From: Mesorhizobium sp. WSM4313
Lineage (GTDB): Bacteria > Pseudomonadota > Alphaproteobacteria > Rhizobiales > Rhizobiaceae
Length of the DNA stretch: 64,000 bases
NCBI RefSeq assembly: GCF_002294725.1
Contig: NZ_NSFT01000021.1
Span: 1 to 64,000 of the forward strand
Direction: 5' to 3'
Of this stretch, positions 9,401 to 18,107 are shown piece after piece. Position numbers and translations under genes: made by a program. Positions within the stretch are counted from its first letter, which is position 1; every line of letters begins with the position of its first letter. The notes below the pieces were generated by a model. That model did not search any database. It was given only the letters and a program-made list of their open reading frames with translations, and was not told the DNA's origin.

Positions 9401-10536
9401 GCTGTGGCCAACACTCCGACGAGAGCCTCGACCATGGCGGAAATGTCGGCTTCGTCGACGTTGAGAGTCAGCGAAATGCGCAGGCGCGACGTACCCTCAG
9501 GCACTGTCGGCGGGCGAATGCCGCGTATGTCGAAGCCGCGTGCCTGCAGTCCTGCCGCCACCGCCATGGTGCGGCTGTTATCGCCGATCACAAGCGGCTG
9601 GATCTGCGAGCCGCTGGGCATCACGCCGCAGCGTTCGGCCAATTGCCGGCTCGCGAAAGCGACACGCTCGTGCAACTGAGCACGACGCATAGGCTCGTCA
9701 GACAGAATAGTCAGCGCCTCACGTGCCGCGACTGCCATCAGCGGCGATGGTGCGGTCGCATAGATGAATGGCCGGCACCGGTTGATAAGATAGTCGCACA
9801 GTGTTCGCGGTCCGGTAACGAGCGCGCCGGATGCGCCAAGCGCCTTGCCGCATGTGTGGAGCGTGACGATGTTGTCGCGGCCTTCATACGCGGCGGCCAG
9901 TCCCCGGCCGTCCGGTCCCCAGACGCCGGTGGCATGCGCTTCATCGACGACGATGAATGCCTGGTACCGATCAGCCAGCGCGACCAGGCTCTCCATCGGC
10001 GCACGGTCGCCATCCATGCTGTAAAGGCTTTCGAAGGCGATCCACACCCGCCCCATGCCGCCTTCGGCGCGCCAGCGGGTGATTGCGTCCTCGACAGCGT
10101 CGACGTCGTTGTGCGCGGCCAGCTTGAACTCAGCGCGCCCGGCCTGGGCACCCTCATGCATGCTGGCATGAGCGAGCTCGTCGAGGACCAGCAGGTCGCC
10201 TTTCTGCGGCAGGGCCGTCAGCAGAGCGAAGTTGGCGATATAGCCGCTGCCGAAGAACAGTGCACGCTCGGCTCCGAAAAATGCCGCTGCGTCCGCCTCC
10301 AGTTGCTCATGTTCCGGTGCATTGCCGCGCAACAGCCGCGATCCGGTGGCGCCCACTGGCGTGCCCCGCGCAATCGCCGTCGAAACCGCATCGCCCAGTC
10401 TTTTGGAGGCGGCAAGTCCGATATAGTCGTTCGACGAGAAGTCGAGCCCGGCGCGCGGTGCGAGCGTCCGCAACCGGTCCTTGCGCCCCAGTCCCCGCAA
10501 GGTTGCGTCATAGCGGGCAAGAATTGCCTCCTTCAT
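9397..10536 (-). CDS. bioF: 8-amino-7-oxononanoate synthase
   Basis: BioF is a PLP enzyme of the alpha-oxoamine synthase family that condenses pimeloyl-CoA or pimeloyl-ACP with L-alanine to form KAPA. The 379-residue protein shows FSSNDYIGLA near the N-terminus, the glycine-rich GSRLLRGN, the DEAHATGVWGPDGRG cofactor motif and the PLP lysine in HTCGKALGASGA. The ATG overlaps the end of bioB by 4 bp. BioF would act directly on the BioZ-derived acyl chain made by the last gene of the same operon. Confidence 0.95.
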   Translation of the reverse strand: MKEAILARYDATLRGLGRKDRLRTLAPRAGLDFSSNDYIGLAASKRLGDAVSTAIARGTPVGATGSRLLRGNAPEHEQLEADAAAFFGAERALFFGSGYIANFALLTALPQKGDLLVLDELAHASMHEGAQAGRAEFKLAAHNDVDAVEDAITRWRAEGGMGRVWIAFESLYSMDGDRAPMESLVALADRYQAFIVVDEAHATGVWGPDGRGLAAAYEGRDNIVTLHTCGKALGASGALVTGPRTLCDYLINRCRPFIYATAPSPLMAVAAREALTILSDEPMRRAQLHERVAFASRQLAERCGVMPSGSQIQPLVIGDNSRTMAVAAGLQARGFDIRGIRPPTVPEGTSRLRISLTLNVDEADISAMVEALVGVLATA

Positions 10537-11543
10537 TGCGTGGCGAGTTCCATAGGCTCAATGCCGAGGCGCCGGAACAGAAGGGTATCCTTGTCCTCGC
10601 CGGGATTTCCCGCCGTCAGCAGCGTGTCGCCGACAAAGATCGAATTGGCGCCGGCAAAGAAGCACAGCGCCTGCGTTTCGTCGCTCATCGCCGTCCTGCC
10701 GGCGGACAGCCTTACATAGGATTTCGGCATCATCACCCGCGCGAGCGCAACGATGCGGACGAAATCGATCGGATCGATGGCGTCGGCCGCGGCAAGCGGC
10801 GTGCCTTCGATGGGAATAAGCATGTTGATCGGCACGCTTTCCGGCGGCTCGGGCAGGTTCGCGAGCGTGACCAGCATGTCGATGCGATCGGTCTTTTCTT
10901 CTCCCATCCCGACAATGCCGCCGCAGCAGACTTTCATCCCAACCGCGCGCACGTGCCCAAGCGTTTTCAGCCGGTCGGCAAAAGTCCTGGTTGAAATAAC
11001 CTCGCCATAGTAGCGCTCAGAGGTATCGATGTTGTGGTTATAGTAGTCGAGACCGGCCTGCTTCAGGCGAGCAGCTTGCTCAAGATCGAGCATGCCGAGC
11101 GTCATGCAGGTCTCCATGCCGAGGGCCTTGACGCCCTCAATCATGGCGACCACAACGTCCATGTCGCGCTCCTTGGGACTTCGCCACGCCGCGCCCATGC
11201 AATAGCGCGTTGCGCCGCCATCACGCGCCTTGGCCGCTTCGTCGATGACATGCTTGACGTCCACCAGCTTCGACGCCTTCACACCGGTTTCGTAATGCGC
11301 AGACTGGCTGCAATAGCCGCAATCTTCGGGGCACCCGCCGGTCTTGATGCTAAGGAGCCGCGACAGCTGCACTCGGTTTCGATCGAAGTTCTGGCGGTGG
11401 ATCGTCTGAGCCAGGAACAGCAGATCGTTGAATGGCATGCCGTAGATGGCCTCGGCCTCTTTGCGGTTCCATCGCGGAGGCGTTCCGTCGACCGATTGCA
11501 TGGTCTGGTTCACGTCGAACTCCGAGTTCATTCCAATCGTCAT
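10533..11543 (-). CDS. bioB: biotin synthase
   Basis: BioB is the radical-SAM enzyme that inserts sulfur into dethiobiotin. The radical-SAM cluster motif CPEDCGYC lies at residues 71-78 if translation begins at the ATG at 11543, which has AAAGG about 8 bases upstream. An in-frame GTG at 11618 also has a purine-rich stretch before it, so a 25-residue extension is possible. Ligands for the second Fe-S cluster are visible in the CMTLGMLD and KVCCGGIVGMGE segments. It is the first bio gene after nadC, with a 132-base gap. I found no BioR-like TTATAG site in that gap. Confidence 0.93.
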   Translation of the reverse strand: MTIGMNSEFDVNQTMQSVDGTPPRWNRKEAEAIYGMPFNDLLFLAQTIHRQNFDRNRVQLSRLLSIKTGGCPEDCGYCSQSAHYETGVKASKLVDVKHVIDEAAKARDGGATRYCMGAAWRSPKERDMDVVVAMIEGVKALGMETCMTLGMLDLEQAARLKQAGLDYYNHNIDTSERYYGEVISTRTFADRLKTLGHVRAVGMKVCCGGIVGMGEEKTDRIDMLVTLANLPEPPESVPINMLIPIEGTPLAAADAIDPIDFVRIVALARVMMPKSYVRLSAGRTAMSDETQALCFFAGANSIFVGDTLLTAGNPGEDKDTLLFRRLGIEPMELATQ

Positions 11544-11675
11544 CGTCAAACCTTTGTTTGCTAGTCCGGTACGCCTTCTTGGCTTTGGGGCGCACTCGCT
11601 AAAGGCGAGCTGCGGCACGTCTTTCCAGCACCTCCTACGCCTGCCGAGCTGATGTTGCTCCTCACGCCGTAATCC

Positions 11676-12557
11676 TCAGTTCAAGTGCTTGCAGATGTTC
11701 TGGTGGTCCGGCATGTCCAGGCCGATGTCGAGGATCGGGGCGCTGTGCGTCAGCCAACCCATGGAGATGAGATCGACACCGGTCGCCGCAATCGCCGCCG
11801 CCGTTTTCGGCATCACCCGACCGGACGCCTCGGTGATCGTACGGCCATCCACTATAGAAACCGCGCGGGCAAGATCCTCGACCGACATATTGTCGAGCAG
11901 CACCGCGTCAACACCAATCGCGAGCGCTGCATCGAGCTGCTTCAGCGTGTCGACCTCGACCTCGACCTTCACCATATGCCCTGCTGCGGCGCGCGCCCGC
12001 TCTATTGCTGTGCGCATATCGCCGGCGATCGCGATGTGGTTGTCCTTTATGAGCACGCCGTCATCGAGGCCGAACCGGTGATTGGCACCGCCGCCGACGC
12101 GCACGGCGTATTTCTCCAATGCCCGCAGCCCGGGCGTCGTCTTTCGCGTCGATACAATCCTCGCCTTGTGACCGCGCACGGCCTCAACCATGGCCGCTGT
12201 GGCAGTGGCAATGCCGCTCAGCCGGCATAAGAAATTGAGGGCCGTGCGTTCGGCCGTGAGCAGGCCTCGTGCGGGTCCGGACAATCTTGCAATGGTTTCC
12301 CCGGCCCCAACCTCGCTGCCATCAGGGCGCCAGATCTGGATGTTGATCGCCGGTTCCACGAGAAGGAAGGCATACGAGACCAGATCGAGCCCGGCAACGA
12401 CGCCCGCCTGCCTCGCTTTGAGCACCAACGTGGCAGTGCAATCATACGGGATAACCGCATCGGTGGTCAGGTCGCCGGATCTGCCCAGGTCTTCGAGGAG
12501 CGCAACGCGCACAATCGGTTCGATCAGGGTCGCGGGGAGGGGGGAGAATGAAGTCAT
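11676..12557 (-). CDS. nadC: quinolinate phosphoribosyltransferase (decarboxylating)
   Basis: NadC converts quinolinate and PRPP to nicotinate mononucleotide, the last step of de novo NAD precursor synthesis. The 293-residue protein has LLEDLGRSGDLTTDA near the N-terminus, LNFLCRLSGIAT, the substrate-binding STRKTTPGLR and KYAVRVGGGANHRFGL segments, and the acidic EVEVD region, all characteristic of the family. It begins one base after the nadB stop, so the nadABC genes are coupled. Confidence 0.95.
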   Translation of the reverse strand: MTSFSPLPATLIEPIVRVALLEDLGRSGDLTTDAVIPYDCTATLVLKARQAGVVAGLDLVSYAFLLVEPAINIQIWRPDGSEVGAGETIARLSGPARGLLTAERTALNFLCRLSGIATATAAMVEAVRGHKARIVSTRKTTPGLRALEKYAVRVGGGANHRFGLDDGVLIKDNHIAIAGDMRTAIERARAAAGHMVKVEVEVDTLKQLDAALAIGVDAVLLDNMSVEDLARAVSIVDGRTITEASGRVMPKTAAAIAATGVDLISMGWLTHSAPILDIGLDMPDHQNICKHLN

Positions 12558-12558
12558 A

Positions 12559-14100
12559 TCAAGTGCTCCGTATGGTAGCCCGGCAATCGAGTGCGGCCGC
12601 GGCCCGCATTGCGCTGTGCAGTGTCAGCCGTGATGGGCGCACGTTGGCATCGTGGAGCGGGAAATCGGACCGACAGTGCGCGCCTCGACTCTCTTCCCGC
12701 CTCAGGGCCGCCGCGGCGATCATCAGTGAGACCAAAGCCGGACCAGAGGCAGCGACACTATTGGCTGCGATCGGCAGCAGGGTCGCCACCGCTTCGCGCA
12801 TTGCCTCGCCGTCGCGGATGATACCCAGGGCGGCGGAGACAATCGGGCGGACCACGGAAGCGTCTGGTCGTGGAGGGACGAATGTGGAGCATCTGCGCGG
12901 TCGCCGGGTATACGACGTGCCGGCAACGCTTTCGGCAACCCAGCTCGCGGTGACCGCCGCTTCGGTGAGCGAGTTGCTGGCCAGGCGGTTGGCGCCGTGC
13001 AGGCCGGTACAGGCCACCTCACCGCAGGCCCACAATCCCTCGATGGAGCTGCGGCCGGCGCTGTCTACGGCGACGCCGCCCATGTGATAATGTGCCGCCG
13101 GGCGCACCGGGATCAGGTCGGTCGCTGGGTCGATTCCTGCGCTCCGGCACAATTCGGCGATGCCTGGAAAACGCTTGCCAAATCTCGGGCCGAGACTTTG
13201 CCGTGCGTCCAGGAATACGCGGCGTCCAACGGCAAGCTGGTGCCAAATGGCGCGCGCTACGACGTCGCGAGGCGCAAGTTCACCGCCAGGTGTGTCGGCG
13301 AGGAAGCGCTCTCCTCGCTCATCGATGAGCACCGCGCCTTCGCCACGCACGGCTTCGCTCACCAGCGGCATCGGCCGGCGCGGACCGTCGAGCGCAGTTG
13401 GATGGAACTGTATGAATTCCAAGTCGGCGAGTTCCGCCCCCGCCCATGCGGCGAGCGCCAGCCCGTGACCCCATGAGCCAGCGGGGTTTGTCGTGTCGCA
13501 AAACAGCCCGCCGACGCCGCCGGTCGCCAGCACCGCGCGACGCGTGGGCAGAGCGAGCGCGCCGGCTCGTCCTGCTGCGACCACGGCGATGACCGACCCG
13601 TCCTGCACGACCAGCCGGCGGACCTCCACATTTTCGATAATGGTGATCGAGGCTGTACGCCGAACCGCGGCGACGAGCGCGCGCACCAACTCGCGACCGG
13701 TGGCGTCGCCGGCTGCATGCACAATCCGCCGTCGCGAGTGTGCCGCCTCGAGCCCAAGTCGCAACGCGCGGTCAGGGTGCTGGTCGAAGTCGACGCCGAA
13801 CCTTTGGATCGTCCTAATCGCTTCGGGTGCAGCTCGTACCACTCGCCGCACCGTGGCCTCATCGCAGAGTCCGTCGCCGGCAGCTATCGTGTCGCAAAGG
13901 TGAAAATCTGGGCCGTCGTCGCCCCCGAGACTTGCCGCAAGACCGCCCTGGGCAAGTTCACTGCAGGCTCCGGTTCCAAGCGGCGCGTTGGTCAAAAGCA
14001 CGACCGGTTCCGGCGCCAGATGAAGCGCCGTCATCAGGCCGGCAATGCCGCCGCCGATGACGACCGGCGCCCCCGCGATTTCGCGAACCTCCAGACTCAT
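12559..14100 (-). CDS. nadB: L-aspartate oxidase
   Basis: NadB is an FAD enzyme that oxidises L-aspartate to iminoaspartate for NadA. The 513-residue protein starts with the dinucleotide-binding motif VVIGGGIAGLMTA, has the ELAQGGLAA segment of the fumarate reductase/aspartate oxidase family, FHPTAL, the active-site arginine region AAHYHMGGVAVD, and the C-terminal GANRLASNSLTEA FAD motif. The C-terminal helical domain is present but somewhat short. The start overlaps nadA by 4 bp. Confidence 0.95.
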   Translation of the reverse strand: MSLEVREIAGAPVVIGGGIAGLMTALHLAPEPVVLLTNAPLGTGACSELAQGGLAASLGGDDGPDFHLCDTIAAGDGLCDEATVRRVVRAAPEAIRTIQRFGVDFDQHPDRALRLGLEAAHSRRRIVHAAGDATGRELVRALVAAVRRTASITIIENVEVRRLVVQDGSVIAVVAAGRAGALALPTRRAVLATGGVGGLFCDTTNPAGSWGHGLALAAWAGAELADLEFIQFHPTALDGPRRPMPLVSEAVRGEGAVLIDERGERFLADTPGGELAPRDVVARAIWHQLAVGRRVFLDARQSLGPRFGKRFPGIAELCRSAGIDPATDLIPVRPAAHYHMGGVAVDSAGRSSIEGLWACGEVACTGLHGANRLASNSLTEAAVTASWVAESVAGTSYTRRPRRCSTFVPPRPDASVVRPIVSAALGIIRDGEAMREAVATLLPIAANSVAASGPALVSLMIAAAALRREESRGAHCRSDFPLHDANVRPSRLTLHSAMRAAAALDCRATIRST

Positions 14101-15071
14101 AGGGAAAGCATGCGCTCGACCGCGCGGCGGGCGGGGCCGGCAATTTCGGGATCAATCCGGACCTCATGCCGGTTCTGCTCGAGTGCGGCGCGAATGTTGG
14201 CCAGGTTGATGCGCTTCATGTGCGGGCACAGATTGCATGGGCGAACGAACTCGACGTCGGGATGCGCGACCGCGACGTTGTCGCTCATCGAACATTCGGT
14301 CAGAAGGACGACACGCTTCGGTTTCTCACGCTCGACATAATCCGACATCGCCGCGGTCGAGCCGGAGAACTCCGCCTCCGCGACAACGTCTGGTGGGCAT
14401 TCTGGATGGGCCAGCACGATGACGCCTGGATGGGCATCGCGCAGTTCCCGGATGTCTGCTGCGGTGAAGCGCTCATGCACCTCGCAATGGCCTTTCCAGG
14501 CGATGATCTCGACGTCTGTATCGGCTGCCACGTTCCTCGCCAGATATTCGTCCGGGAGCATCAGCACACGCGCCACGCCAAGCGATTCCACCACCGCCTT
14601 GGCGTTGCCGGACGTGCAGCAGATGTCGGACTCCGCTTTTACGGCGGCGGAAGTGTTGACGTAAGTAACAACGGGGACCCCCGGATACCGCAGCCGCATT
14701 AGCCGCACGTCGTTTGCCGTGATCGATTCGGCCAGCGAGCAGCCGGCGCGGAGATCCGGGATGAGCACGGTCTTGTTCGGATTGAGCAGTTTTGCCGTCT
14801 CGGCCATGAAATGAACGCCGGCAACCACGATGATGTCGGCGTCGACCGTCACCGCCTTGTGGGCCAACGCCAGGCTGTCGCCGACGATGTCTGCCACGCA
14901 ATGAAAAATTTCGGGCGTCTGGTAATTGTGCGCCAGCACCACCGCATTGCGCTCACGCTTCAGCGCTAAGATGGCTTCAATATCGCCGGCGAACGCGGGC
15001 CATTCAACGGGTGGGATCACCCGCCGGACACGCTCATACAAGGACGCAGCCATAGGTAACGCCCCAGTCAT
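14097..15071 (-). CDS. nadA: quinolinate synthase
   Basis: NadA is a [4Fe-4S] enzyme that condenses iminoaspartate with dihydroxyacetone phosphate to quinolinate. The 324-residue protein has VLAHNYQ, the three cluster-region cysteines in RAGCSL, ICCTSGNA and CNLCPHM, and YVNTSAAVKA. The ATG at 15071 is preferred because GAGG precedes it closely. A second in-frame ATG is at 15053. It is the first nad gene, directly after an AT-rich dyad-containing leader and the gene of a Nudix-type regulator. Confidence 0.95.
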   Translation of the reverse strand: MTGALPMAASLYERVRRVIPPVEWPAFAGDIEAILALKRERNAVVLAHNYQTPEIFHCVADIVGDSLALAHKAVTVDADIIVVAGVHFMAETAKLLNPNKTVLIPDLRAGCSLAESITANDVRLMRLRYPGVPVVTYVNTSAAVKAESDICCTSGNAKAVVESLGVARVLMLPDEYLARNVAADTDVEIIAWKGHCEVHERFTAADIRELRDAHPGVIVLAHPECPPDVVAEAEFSGSTAAMSDYVEREKPKRVVLLTECSMSDNVAVAHPDVEFVRPCNLCPHMKRINLANIRAALEQNRHEVRIDPEIAGPARRAVERMLSL

Positions 15072-15093
15072 TGGCGCCTCGATTATATTCGGT

Positions 15094-15137
15094 TTGACAA
15101 TAAGGGAATATATCTACCTTGACTATAAGTATGTCAA
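15094..15137 (-). promoter_or_regulatory. probable nad operator/promoter with repeated TTGACWATAAG
   Basis: Two direct copies of TTGACWATAAG lie at 15094-15104 and 15119-15129, 25 bp apart. The second is also part of a dyad with arms TTGAC and GTCAA at 15119-15137, which runs over the stop codon of the upstream regulator gene. On the minus strand the dyad provides a consensus -35 TTGACA near 15137, followed by AT-rich sequence. The position right before nadA suggests that the NadQ/NrtR-like regulator binds here. The assignment is from position and symmetry only. Confidence 0.5.
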
Positions 15138-16120
15138 GCCCGCGCCAGCGGTAATTTTGTCCCGGCGATAGCCCTGTCGTCGAGGACGGCATGCCGGAAG
15201 CGATAAAGCTTCGCCGGTCGGCCGCCCGTGTCGAGGGAGGTCTCCCCGGTCTCCTCAACAAGTTCCTGCTGCTCGACCAATCTCCGGAAGTTCGGCTTGT
15301 TGATCAGCCTGCCAGCCAAAGCTTCCACGGTTCGCTGCAGTTGCAGCAGCGTGAAGGAAGGCCGCATAAGCTCGAACACGACCGGCCGGTATTTGATCTT
15401 CGAACGCAGCCGCGCGATCCCGGTTGCCAGAATACGACGGTGGTCAGCGACCATTGGTTTGCCAGCCGCGGCCGCAATCGCGTCCCTGCCGCCACCGGCC
15501 TCCTCAATCAGAGCAGCTTCATAGAGCAACTCGTAGCGTTGGAGCGTGAGTTCCTCGTTCCAATGGCGGTCGTCGAAGCCGAAGGCTATCGCAGCGCGCT
15601 GCCGGCGCTCGCGTTGAGTGGTCGGCTCGCTGGCGCCGCCGGCCCACTCAATCAGGCGGGGCCGCAATCTATCGAGCAGCACAGGCGGCGTGCCGAAGCG
15701 GTGGTCCTCCCAGGGAAAATATTCGTACCAACTTTGCCAGCCGCACGCGGCCGAGTTCGTTGCCTGTTCCTTCCTGGTCAATGCGAGATAGCTGATTGAG
15801 ATGACGCGCTGGTGGCGCTCAGTGCCGATGCGATCGCGATCGGCGAAGGTGTAGAGTTGCTCGATGTATCCAAGTGCATGGCCGGTCTGCTGCTCCACCC
15901 ACCCCCTCAAACCCGACTGCAGTGATCGATGCTCAAGGGCAAAAGGTCCAGAAGGGAGGGTGTCCGCATGACCGACTGTGAGGACACAGGGCTCACTGTC
16001 GTTTACGGCGACCACGACGGCAGTCAGGTCCACTTTGGCTTCGTCAGCTTTGACGGCGGCTTTGCCTTTCTTGGTTCTTCTTGTCTGAGGATCCATGTTT
16101 GCGAAAGCGGGTTGGCCCAA
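15134..16120 (-). CDS. nadQ: NadQ/NrtR-like Nudix-domain transcriptional regulator
   Basis: The protein of up to 328 residues has an N-terminal Nudix-like domain (VVVAVNDSEPCVLTVG, later WYEYFPWEDHR) without an obvious intact Nudix box, and a C-terminal winged-helix region (KYRPVVFELMRPSFTLLQLQ...NFRRLVEQQELVEE...GRPAKLYRF). This architecture is that of alphaproteobacterial regulators of NAD synthesis. The location directly upstream of nadABC, in the same direction, fits. Two starts are possible: a TTG at 16120 with AAGG five bases upstream, or an ATG at 16096 without a clear ribosome binding site. The ligand is probably an NAD-related nucleotide (inference). Confidence 0.75.
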   Translation of the reverse strand: MGQPAFANMDPQTRRTKKGKAAVKADEAKVDLTAVVVAVNDSEPCVLTVGHADTLPSGPFALEHRSLQSGLRGWVEQQTGHALGYIEQLYTFADRDRIGTERHQRVISISYLALTRKEQATNSAACGWQSWYEYFPWEDHRFGTPPVLLDRLRPRLIEWAGGASEPTTQRERRQRAAIAFGFDDRHWNEELTLQRYELLYEAALIEEAGGGRDAIAAAAGKPMVADHRRILATGIARLRSKIKYRPVVFELMRPSFTLLQLQRTVEALAGRLINKPNFRRLVEQQELVEETGETSLDTGGRPAKLYRFRHAVLDDRAIAGTKLPLARA

Positions 16121-16267
16121 CGGAGCGCCTTAATCGATTGAATGTAACCTTGGAAGCCAGCACGTCAACACCGGAGTACTCAAGCGCTGTTTTTAGCTCT
16201 TCGCAGTCGCACAAAAATATGCCAAACGCGACACCCGCTGTTGGTAACGTAAGGGAAGGGGCCTCGG

Positions 16268-17104
16268 TTGAGCGCGGCTGGTGAGATAAAAGGGATGACT
16301 CCTCCAGATATTCGATCGCGAAAAGGCCAGACGCCACTTGTATGCTTGACGGCCTACACCACGCCGGTCGCGAGGCTGCTCGATCGCCACTGCGACATCG
16401 TTCTTGTCGGCGACAGCGTCGGCATGGTGCTGCACGGCCTGTCGTCGACGCTGGGGGTCACGCTCGACATGATGATCATGCACGGACAGGCCGTTCGCCG
16501 CGGCCTTGAACACGCGCTGATGGTCGTCGACCTGCCCTTCGGTTCCTACGAGGAAAGCCCAGAGCACGCTTTCGGCAACGCTGCGCGCGTGATGGGTGAG
16601 ACCGGTTGTTCAGCGGTAAAGATCGAGGGCGGCGAGACCATCGCGGAAACCATCCGCTTCCTTACCGCGCGCGGCGTACCTGTCATGGCCCATGTGGGCC
16701 TGACGCCGCAGGCGGTAAACACGTTTGGAGGCTATCGTGTGCAGGGCCGGGGAGCCGATGCAGAGCGGATCAGGCGCGACGCCAGGGCGGTAACTGAAGC
16801 TGGCGCCTTCTCCTTGGTGCTGGAAAAGATACCGGAGCAGCTTGCACGGCAGATAACCGCCGATATCGACATACCCACCATCGGCATCGGTGCCTCGCCA
16901 GCTTGCGACGGCCAGATTCTGGTGAGCCACGATATGCTCGGGCTCTTCACCTCATTTCGGCCGAAGTTCGTCAAACGCTATGCCGAGCTCGGTGAGCAGG
17001 CTGAGGCGGCAATCGCCGCTTACGCCACCGATATGCGGAACCGGCACTTTCCGGCGGTCGAACATCTCTATGTCAACGCCTTGAAGGCCGGTGACTTCAC
17101 ATGA
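16268..17104 (+). CDS. panB: 3-methyl-2-oxobutanoate hydroxymethyltransferase
   Basis: PanB makes ketopantoate from alpha-ketoisovalerate and methylene-tetrahydrofolate, the first committed step to pantothenate. Conserved segments are LTAYTTPVARLLD, LVGDSVGMVLHG, the metal-binding DLPFGSY, VKIEGG, HVGLTPQ and GIGASPACDGQ. I prefer the TTG at 16268 (278 residues) because AAGGGAAGGGG lies about seven bases upstream. The ATG at 16295 has its only purine-rich stretch touching the codon. The gene is divergent from nadQ and overlaps panC by 4 bp. Confidence 0.93.
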   Translation: MSAAGEIKGMTPPDIRSRKGQTPLVCLTAYTTPVARLLDRHCDIVLVGDSVGMVLHGLSSTLGVTLDMMIMHGQAVRRGLEHALMVVDLPFGSYEESPEHAFGNAARVMGETGCSAVKIEGGETIAETIRFLTARGVPVMAHVGLTPQAVNTFGGYRVQGRGADAERIRRDARAVTEAGAFSLVLEKIPEQLARQITADIDIPTIGIGASPACDGQILVSHDMLGLFTSFRPKFVKRYAELGEQAEAAIAAYATDMRNRHFPAVEHLYVNALKAGDFT

Positions 17105-18009
17105 GCGTGCCGATCGCTCGAACCGTGAGCGAGCTGCGCGGCGTCGTTGCGCAATGGCGTCGCTCGGGTGCCACGATCGGTATTGTGCCGACCATGGGAG
17201 CCTTGCACGACGGGCATCTGAGCCTCGTGCGGAAGGCGCTCGAAAGGGCCGAGCGGGTGATCGTGACGCTGTTCGTAAACCCCAAGCAGTTCAACAGCCC
17301 CGCCGACCTGATTGCCTACCCTCGGACGGAAAGCGACGATGCTGCCAAGCTCGCTCTGCTGGGCACGCATCTGCTCTATGTGCCGGACACAGAGGAAATG
17401 TACCAGGTGGGCTTCGCCACGGCCGTTTCAGTGTCCGGCATCAGCGAATGCCTTTGCGGCGCATTCCGGCTCGGCCATTTCAATGGCGTGGCGACGGTCG
17501 TGGCCAAGCTCTTCCTGCAGGCCGGCGCTGACTTCGCCTTTTTTGGCGAAAAGGATTTTCAGCAACTTCAGCTTGTCAGGCGCTTGGTCCGGGATCTCGA
17601 CATTCCGATCACTATTGTGCCCTGTCCGACAGTCCGCGAAGCCGATGGTCTTGCGCTATCGTCGCGTAACGTGCGGCTCTCCCCAGCCCAACGCGCCATT
17701 GCCCCAAAACTAGCATCGGTCCTGCTCGATACGGCCGAGCGGCTTGCACGCGGCTCCCCCATCCTGCCTACGCTTGATGAAGCGCGTGCAGCAATTCTGG
17801 CTGCCGGCTATCGCGAGCTCGAATACCTGGAGCTTCGCGGAGAAACAGACCTGCAATCGTTAGCAAGCCTTGACCGACCGGCACGCTTGCTTGCTGCGGC
17901 TTGGCTTGGCGACACGCGGCTCATCGATAACGTCGCAATATCACCCATCGGTAGTTGGTCAGGTGGGCGGAGCTCTCTCCAATCGGAAGCAGCACAGCAA
18001 TTGCGGTGA
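17101..18009 (+). CDS. panC: pantothenate synthetase
   Basis: PanC condenses pantoate and beta-alanine using ATP. The 302-residue protein has the nucleotide-binding PTMGALHDGHLSL, FVNPKQF, the substrate segment GHFNGVATVV, FGEKDFQQL and the KMSKS-like LSSRNVRLS. It overlaps panB by 4 bp (ATGA). The C-terminal 20 or so residues are low complexity and may be a non-conserved tail. With bio and nad genes alongside, this makes a three-vitamin block, as known from Mesorhizobium symbiosis islands. Confidence 0.95.
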   Translation: MSVPIARTVSELRGVVAQWRRSGATIGIVPTMGALHDGHLSLVRKALERAERVIVTLFVNPKQFNSPADLIAYPRTESDDAAKLALLGTHLLYVPDTEEMYQVGFATAVSVSGISECLCGAFRLGHFNGVATVVAKLFLQAGADFAFFGEKDFQQLQLVRRLVRDLDIPITIVPCPTVREADGLALSSRNVRLSPAQRAIAPKLASVLLDTAERLARGSPILPTLDEARAAILAAGYRELEYLELRGETDLQSLASLDRPARLLAAAWLGDTRLIDNVAISPIGSWSGGRSSLQSEAAQQLR

Positions 18010-18107
18010 TGACGGCGGCGCGTCGTATGCCCTGCAGGGACAGGCCATCATTTAGAACCACGTCTCCGTCGGCTTCCAGCAACCTCCGCGAGGTACGCTA
18101 AGCGCAG

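Noticed and set aside
11544..11675. Search for a BioR-type operator (TTATAG dyad) before bioB
   Set aside because: No such dyad is present in the nadC-bioB gap, so biotin-responsive control cannot be claimed.
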